Shown piece by piece: positions 56,990 to 64,000 of a stretch of 64,000 bases of DNA. The notes beneath the pieces were generated by a model. It worked only from the letters and a program-made list of their open reading frames with translations, was not told the DNA's origin and ran no database searches. The first letter of the stretch is position 1; every line of letters begins with the position of its first letter. Both the position numbers and the translations under genes were made by a program. The DNA is from Blasia pusilla. Its lineage: Eukaryota; Marchantiophyta; Marchantiopsida; Blasiales. The stretch covers positions 34,038,001 through 34,102,000 of the forward strand of contig CM114274.1 in the NCBI GenBank assembly GCA_050084515.1. The letters run 5' to 3'.

Positions 56990-57145
56990 TAGGCGAGGGC
57001 TCATAGCCCACACACCCATTCGATCCATGTCCACCTCCCTTAATCCGAGCCCGCACCCATTCTTGTGTCCCAAACCCACACTGGCGACTGGGGATACTGA
57101 GAAAACTCAAGCGGGGGGCCCATTGGGCATGTCTGTCCCATGCAA
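56990..57145 (-). repeat. Dispersed repeat, inverted partner of 54781-54950
   Basis: See the partner entry; the shared words are in reverse orientation here, including GAGCCCGCACCCATTCTTG and GTCCCAAACCCACACTGG. Confidence 0.6.
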
Positions 57146-58913
57146 CCTTCGCAATGAGTCATTTCTATTTCGATCACATGTAGAGTAATGCTTCTATGTT
57201 GAGAATCTATTCTTAAAGGAATGGAAATTTGTAATGAAACATGTTTCTTATGATCGAGGACCCTTCCAAGAGTTGGACAGAGTGCGGTCCAATATGGACA
57301 CAAACTCTAAATGCAATTCTCCTGGATGATCAATTTGGAGTTGTTGGCAGTGATCCTCAAAGGTTTGAGTTTCGTTTGAATTGGGCATGCATTTACTTCG
57401 TTTCAATCCCCCGACCTTTGTATGTAGTCTACCAAAGGCAACTTTGCTATCGAGATTATGCCAAAAATGGATTTGTGACTCCTTCACACTACTCTAATTG
57501 TCCGTTTTCATGCAACCTTGCTTGAGGCCAAGGAGGCGGACAGTTATTTCCCTACAAACAAACAAATGACAAATGAAAAACAACATTTCTCTGTTTCCCC
57601 ATGGAGTCCATGACTGTCACATGGTATTACATGGATGTAGGTCATTGCTCCATGCAAGAGGGAAGGGGAGGATACTAGGGGAAAGTTTGATGTAATCCAA
57701 ATATTCCATTGATTTTCTTGAGAGTTTAGTTCTTGAAGTTTCCATTGGGCACCCTATCATTAACACGGCACCCATTTTTTGTATACATGGCAACAAAATA
57801 CCCACATTATCCATAAAAATTTTCATATTTCATGAAAAATAATTCCATAGAGTCCTTGGATGAAAATTTCTTAGTCCAATGGGAATCCCATGGACATGCG
57901 CATGATGATTTACCCCATCCCTAGAAGCTAAATGTAAATGAGATGGCTTTTGTCTAACCTTGCATATATGTTATGGATTCTATTGATATTGTTCAACTCA
58001 CATTAACCTTCATTGTACATGTCTTGTATTTTCTTAGGCTTCAAGGCCTTAACCAATATTTTCTTTTAATCTGGATTTTTGTATCATCCCCTAATTACCA
58101 AATTGTGAAAAAAATAATAATAATTATCAGCAAAATGATCGGTTTTTCCTTGGCCATCCCAATCATGGAGAAAGTTGATACAGCTCCTCCTTATCTTATG
58201 GAACACTCTATCCGACTTAAAAGAAGAAATGATGTCAGCTCCCTATTTTGCCAAAGGCCAAAATGAATCCCCAAGAGCTTTAGGGGCTACGAAATTTGGA
58301 TTTGAAATAGTCCCTAACGTCAAATGTTAATGAATGAAATAGATGTGAATTGTCATTAAAAAAAGGTCCACTCTAGTAAACAAAATAGTAGTCTACCCGT
58401 AGTCCTCCAAGCCTAAGGGGGGCTTCCATAATCGGCATGCAGACGTGATGGAGATAGAGACCGAAAAATCCACGGCTCTCATGACTCGTGACGGCGCTCT
58501 CTCCTTGCGTGTACGCCTCTTCATGATTTCTGCATGGTGGGGCAGGAGGCGCTGAGGTGTGAAGGGGGTACTTTGAGTAAAGTCCCTTTTATAATAAAGT
58601 GGATAAAAGAATATTAAAGATATATGGGGCATGCATAGGGGATTAGTCTAGACAGGGTTTATGTGTAATGCATGATCTTTGTATTACGTTAGGTGGTCGT
58701 AACACAAGTATAAATACGATACGATGGAAATAGCTTTGTTAGTGTAAGTAGGTTGTATCGAGTGATTTATTATGATTTTCAACATAATTTTTTATTTTGG
58801 TTTAAGATCGAGAAAACTCTTTTGAAAAAACGACTACTTTAGCACAATCCTTAAAGTATTGGAGTATTTTGTTGAGTCTTGTTCTAGAAAATGAAGAATT
58901 TTGACTAAATAAA
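57146..58913. other. Intergenic, no gene recognised
   Basis: The frame 57241-57525 is open for 94 codons without recognisable motifs. The remainder is AT-rich. Confidence 0.3.
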
Positions 58914-59156
58914 TCTATACTATTATGAGAGGAGCGATTTTCAAATGGCGACAGGTCACACGGGATAGTCCACCACGTGTCCTTTGAACGTATTGCATGG
59001 CATGGGCATTCGAATAGGGGGCATCCAAGTAACATTCAAAATTCAAAAGGGGGGCATTCAAGTAGCATTCAAAGTTAGGGACCGGGTTTAGGGTCTGGGC
59101 GTTAGGACATTGGAGTGGACCGTGCATTGCATGGTTCCCTCACGGGCCCTAACTAG
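58914..59156 (+). mobile_element. Short non-autonomous Helitron
   Basis: Left end A|TCTATACTATTATGAGAG at 58913/58914; right end TAACTAG|T at 59156/59157, preceded by CCGTGCATTGCATGG and TCACGGGCCC, a Helitron-like 3' region with palindromic potential. Total 243 bp. The 5' end matches the Helitron in the OPT intron, the interior does not. Confidence 0.65.
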
Positions 59157-61843
59157 TTCAGGAAAAATAAAGGAAGGGAAAGACATGAAATAAGAAACCA
59201 AAGGAAACTCGAAGAAATCAAATGAGTGTCCATGACTCGTACAAAAGAAAAGGGAAGTGAAACTTTGGTGGAGAATGTAGGTGAGATGAAAACTGCATTT
59301 TAGGAAGCAAGAGTCTCTAACCCCATTCCATAATCTTAGTCCAAATGCCAACTCTCTCCAACATATACTCATTCTCACTCGAATAATTTGCATAAAATGA
59401 ACGTTGTTATCATGGCAATGGAATTCCTCTCAAGCTTGTGGAAGGGGATAAATCGAGAAGCCATTTCCCGCCTAAGGTAATTAATTGGAGCCATGGTGAG
59501 AAATTTCATACCACCAAGTAATCCACCAACCATAAAGAAAAGAAAAAAAAATCATGGTTGCAATGACTCTCACATGATCGAGTGACATAACAACCCCCAA
59601 GGAAATTTTATTCTAGGGAAAACTCACGATTGTGTAAACAAATTATCTATTAAAAAAACCTTTCAACTCAAAACTCACTTCCTTAGAGTCTGGCCTAAAC
59701 TTCTACCCCTCAAAATTCCATTTACATATGTCAACTTAAGAAGAGTGCCTTCAATTGTCTAGATAATTTTGATACTAATTCCTTTTTCAATTAGAGATCT
59801 TACAAATTCATAGAAAGGTCTCATGTTTCCTTGATTTCAATTGATTTTGATTTGTCTTCCTTCTTAAAACAAAGAAAGCTTTTCGGAAAATGAGATCATT
59901 TCTCAAAGGTTGTGGAATTAATGTAAGGAAAGTTACCTATTCGGGTGTGTCGCACCGAAAGCAGCTTGGACACGGGCAGGCAAGAAAGAGGGATCTAACA
60001 AATGAGAAACCTGGGAGGATTCAAAATCGGCCCACCGCATCCGCATGGCATGACCGATCCCACTAGCCTAGCATTAATTCGTGGTGATATGCGTGGGGCT
60101 TTGTTATTTACTTATAAAAAATGTTTTATTAGTTTCCCGGATCTTTTGCTCAATGTAGCCGACCCTACGTGCCATAAATGCCTGCATGGTGATTCTTATG
60201 TGCTTCGGTGTCGCACTAGAGGTCCAAACTCTCTACATAGTATTATGGGGATCATGTATGGCACACATTTGGGGCTTAATGTGGTTCCTCCATGGGGTTC
60301 TTTTTGTGGATACGATATCCACATGATGGCGTAGCAATTGATAACCTACATCCCATCATACAATTTAAATATGTAAAAAAAAATATGCCTTCATCCTTTC
60401 CCCCGCCCAATTGTAGGTTGATCTCAAGTGGCGCAAATTTTTAGTCCCCGAGGTAAAAACGTTTTGCAAATAATAACATATATCCCCTAAAGAAATAGGG
60501 CATATCACTTGGGTAGTCCATGAAAAGGGATGTCCAAGTGACGGGCTATCCATAGTTCCCACGAAAACAAGCATGTAATTTTGGATAGTCCCAATGTCAT
60601 GGGATTGCTACAAACGAATATAGAATAAACAACCACAGAGACGTATATGACGTCCCGTCAAGAGAAGAAAAACACCTTGAGAGCCACCAAAATGACGGGG
60701 AAAATGTTGATCATAAGTGAAACCTAAGGTCACCCACGGGCCTGAAATGACTCAACATATTATTGTTCTACTATGAAAGACTGTGGTTTGAATAGGGCTA
60801 CTCAAGGCATAGTTAGTATAACTTAAGTCATGGCAATTCCTAAACGAGATACCTAAGGAGGTATGGCCCTATAGCGATAAGCCTAGGAAGATCTAATTGT
60901 ATCTGATTTTGCTACCTAATAAACTATTTCAACTTCAAAAGATGAAAGCACATGGATATTTGTCATATAGTTTTTCCTAGTTATGAATGACCACCTAATT
61001 AATTAGAGTAGAACCGTGTGATGCGTAAGCTCAAAATCCCTCCCAAAGAAATAATTAACTCTCAAAATTATCAAGTGTAATTTTAGATCAAATTTGAGCA
61101 ATCCTATTGGTTGAGAAAATGAGCTACTCTATTGGCTAAAAATGCAAGTCTCTAGAGAATTTAAAAAATGAAAGAGCACTCTCCAATAAAGATATTTTCA
61201 ACTAGTTTTTTTCAAGACTCTTCAAAAGATGAAAGCACATGGGCATTTTCCAAATTATTTACTAATTATCAAAAGCATGCGTATTATATAAAATTTGTTA
61301 GATTATTTCTTCTATCCATTTCAACTTGGAATATGATATACTTGTGCGGTGTATAAGTGCTACTCACTTATAATGTTTTTTTAGTGTATAAGCCGCGAGG
61401 GAGTAGTGATTTTACACATTTCTACTAATATGTGAAACATTTTAGTGATGTCCAATTACGTGTAAATAAAAAATAAAACACTCTCCCATAATAATATTCG
61501 AATACGAGAATGGACACAAATGCTGGTGGTATTGGTAAACCATTGGAAGAAACCTCTCGAGGAAGCCGCGTACAGAGTATGATAATGAGAATCGTCACGA
61601 GTGTCTGAGTGTCTTTGTAGCGGCCAGAGACGGACGATTGCTCCGAATCGCTGCAAGGAATCCGTAACGGAGCGTGTGTGAATGAGCAATGTATGCGTGA
61701 AAGCATGGCGGAGCGGATTCTCGCGAATCAGTGATCACGCGCTGGCGTGATTTCTCGAATTTCATGGTGTTGTGTGGTGAGGCGCGGAGAACGCCCTAAA
61801 TCGAGGCTTTGATCCGCGTCTGTATCGGTCGGTATGCGAGACG
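59157..61843. other. Intergenic; last part is the Sen54 upstream region
   Basis: No gene recognised. At 61465-61495 a reverse copy of the Helitron 5' word (ACACTCTCCCATAATAATA) occurs. Composition shifts from AT-rich to GC-rich at about 61500, which probably marks the promoter and leader of the Sen54 gene. Confidence 0.4.
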
Positions 61844-62644
61844 ATGGAAGAATCGAGCGCATCGAGGGAGGAGCCTGCGGATGCTGAGGCACCGAGTTCA
61901 CGTAAAGATGTGTCGGTTGCCAGATGGGAAGTAGATCTGGGGATGGCGGAGGTGTGTGCGAGGAGAGGGAAGATGTGGGAGACCATGGGTGTCATGAGAC
62001 GCGGGAAGCTATTCTGCCATGTCGAAGAGGCCGTGTATCTGGTAGCGCAGGGCAGTTTGGTTCTGTTTGAAGCGGCGGAAACGGACAGACTGATGCCACT
62101 TTTCGAGGTCTACAATCTTCTCGTGGTGCCTGCGTATGGATGTTCGTGGGCCGCGTATCAAACTTTCGCTTACCTCAAGAGATTAGGTTACATCGTCGGT
62201 CGCTTTGAAATCAAGTGGACGGACTCCAGGAAGAGAGATGTTTTCGTGAGACAAGATATTGCAGACAGCGGAATTGAACCGAACTCCTGCGCCAGCTCAG
62301 AGTTGACGAATGGAAGTGTCAGTGAAGATTGTAATTGGGAGGTTTCGGCCGCCTTAGAAGACCTCAGCTTGAAGATGAATGACCCCACCGTGCCTGGGGC
62401 TCAAGATCTCTCCGGTTGCCAACTGACGTTCGACGCGCACCTACCAAACGGTCGTTTCAAGAAATCGGACCCCGGTTTGCCGGCCTTCCGGCTCTGCATC
62501 TCGGATGGCCAACCGCCAGTACATAGTAAGGTCCGCGAATTGGAGGTCAAAAGTGGTAGAGCGCCCGTCAAATTTGCGTCCGTCGAATGCGGGCATGTCT
62601 CTATATTTTCCTTCAGCTCCTTCACGGTACCGGAGTTGCCATGA
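61844..62644 (+). CDS. SEN54: tRNA-splicing endonuclease subunit Sen54 (N-terminal domain type)
   Basis: Structural subunit of the heterotetrameric endonuclease that cuts introns from pre-tRNAs. The intronless frame encodes 266 residues. Residues about 28-125 hold the Sen54 N-terminal domain: ARWEVDLGMAEVCARRGKMW, then GVMRRGKLFCHVEEAVYLVA, LPLF-like MPLFEVYNLL and AAYQTFAYLKRLGYIVGRF. The C-terminal strand region VKFASVECGHVSIFSFSSF ending in VPELP matches plant Sen54-like proteins. The middle (residues 140-190) is polar and variable. ATG at 61844 is the first in frame. No frame problem is seen, so it is probably functional. Confidence 0.9.
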   Translation: MEESSASREEPADAEAPSSRKDVSVARWEVDLGMAEVCARRGKMWETMGVMRRGKLFCHVEEAVYLVAQGSLVLFEAAETDRLMPLFEVYNLLVVPAYGCSWAAYQTFAYLKRLGYIVGRFEIKWTDSRKRDVFVRQDIADSGIEPNSCASSELTNGSVSEDCNWEVSAALEDLSLKMNDPTVPGAQDLSGCQLTFDAHLPNGRFKKSDPGLPAFRLCISDGQPPVHSKVRELEVKSGRAPVKFASVECGHVSIFSFSSFTVPELP

Positions 62645-64000
62645 GCAGGTTTGATACCTGGATTCGGGGATCTGGCGTGCGTCCATCCACCAATCCTGCT
62701 ATGCGGAAGTAGACCACCTGTTTGTTGTCAGGGTGTGAGCTAGGACACTGTGATGCCAACCGAAAGCAGTGGGTAGCATGTGAGCACACCTGATCTTTTC
62801 ATACGGGTATTTGTCAGGCGACAAGAGAACGAGGGTTCGTCGAAGATCGGAAGCTTGGATTTCAGCTGTGTGGTGTAGAGATGGAGAGCTGTCTTCACAT
62901 GCGTTCGGCAGTCGAGAGCTGTATACCGCACGACAAACTCATCGGTATCACGGACTTGGAAGGAGAGATGCCCATGAGGGATGGATGAGTGGGAGGGTTT
63001 AGAAGAATCTCGCAGCATTTCTGATTTCTAGCCGATGCGCTGCATACGGAATTTCCCAGCCAATCACTCTTCCGAGCTTCAGGGGTAAGCTAGTACACAT
63101 ATAATTTTTGCCTCGTGCGCTGCGGGTGTTTTGGCGGGCCAGAGTTGTGGTGAGCCTCGATTGCTGATGCGTTGATGTTTGGAATCGGGCTTGCTAAGCT
63201 CGATTCTCTTACACGAGAAGGGATCTGTTTGTTTTAGCTGCCAACCTCCACGTTGTCTGGTCTCTTCAAATGTTTTTTGTTCTATGTTGGTTGACGACAT
63301 AGAAGATCAAATTTTTTTATATATATATATAAATGTAAATGAAAAACAAATATATAAATATCTACCAGTTTTACGAAAAAAAAAGATACGATTTATGGAT
63401 AACCAATTGAACGGTAGCTACAGACACTGATTTTTTTTTGAACACTTCAATTGCAAACGAAATTGGGTTCTCTCTCACCGGGGAAATAATAACCTTACGA
63501 CTAATATTCACTTCCAACATCGGATTGGAGATCATGATCATGAGACCAGATCTCTTGAACGATGCTTTGTGCTATGGAATCCTTACGGAGTGTGCCCCTC
63601 GACCCTCACTTGAGCAATTCTTCATGTGTCTCAAGTTCTGAAAATTGAGAGTAACGGGAACTCGGGATCGTTTGCAATCCTTATTTGAGATTTATCTCTC
63701 GTCCAGCTTCATGAAGGTATTTTGAGTCTGGGTCTGAGGATATGTGACGTTTCGGAGTACCAGCTGATGGCTCGATTATCTACTCAAGTGAGAAATCGCC
63801 GATCATCTTGATACAAGGTGTTCTTCTGCTACACGTTGTCTTACCCTAGATTTCCTTCTTTCTCCATGTCAAGGTGGCAGCTGGAAGCAGATTCTAAAGC
63901 TCATCAACTTTAAGTTAGAAGCAGGGACGATCCTCGAGGGACAGGTTTCTCGGAGATGAACAAGTTGGAGTTATGGGCACACAGTATATATGATTACTCA
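62645..64000. other. Sen54 3' flank and unassigned DNA
   Basis: No coding frame with recognisable domains. The frame 63438-63641 (67 codons) is unassigned. A (TA)n run lies at 63319-63331. The text from about 63650 onward has the composition of transcribed DNA and may belong to a gene that continues beyond the window. Confidence 0.35.

Noticed and set aside
1-64000. tRNA, rRNA or CRISPR-like features
   Set aside because: I looked for T-loop B-box words, conserved rRNA text and regularly spaced short repeats and found none I could support. The tandem arrays have units far longer than CRISPR repeats and no spacers.

Overview
The window is nuclear DNA of a land plant. Three host genes are readable: FBL15/SLOMO (F-box plus leucine-rich repeats, 17 coding exons, + strand), a PT-type oligopeptide transporter (6 exons, - strand) and an intronless tRNA-splicing endonuclease subunit Sen54 (+ strand). 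All three are plant housekeeping families with plant-type GT-AG introns. The gene order and transposon content do not let me name a species. The GA-rich leader and the transposon type would fit a non-seed plant such as a bryophyte, but that is inference.

Layout. 1-6872: a decayed Ty3/gypsy element on +, made of two overlapping partial copies joined near 4130 and ending in an LTR (here family A). 8250-18659: FBL15 with its leader. 20040-21353: a gag scrap and an LTR of a second family (B) on -. 23880-25360: a 130-bp duplication and an array of about 180-bp satellite units. 25670-34865: a nearly complete Ty3/gypsy element on - with family B LTRs. 36990-38900: gene scraps, including an HSA domain of a BRM-type SNF2 remodeller. 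41474-41790: a protein kinase scrap. 42930-43830: the 3' end of a third gypsy copy. 44437-51916: the OPT gene, whose third intron (3.6 kb) holds a multi-unit Helitron and a minisatellite. 52860-61800: LTR remnants, one solo LTR A, a short Helitron and AT-rich DNA. 61844-62644: Sen54.

The most unusual content is in the gypsy elements. Between protease and reverse transcriptase both main copies carry a decayed DNA (cytosine-5) methyltransferase domain with motifs I, IV, VI, VIII and IX/X in the unpermuted order, DNMT3-like. Downstream of integrase the polyprotein ends in a PHD finger, clean in the - copy and decayed in two + copies. An element that carries a putative DNA-methylation writer and a putative histone-tail reader is the main candidate for a poorly described system here. 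All copies in the window are broken, so the inference concerns the ancestral element. Capture of C5-methyltransferases by retrotransposons has been reported in dinoflagellates and a charophyte alga, so the principle is not new, but this domain combination deserves a family-wide look.

The three host genes show no functional link to one another.
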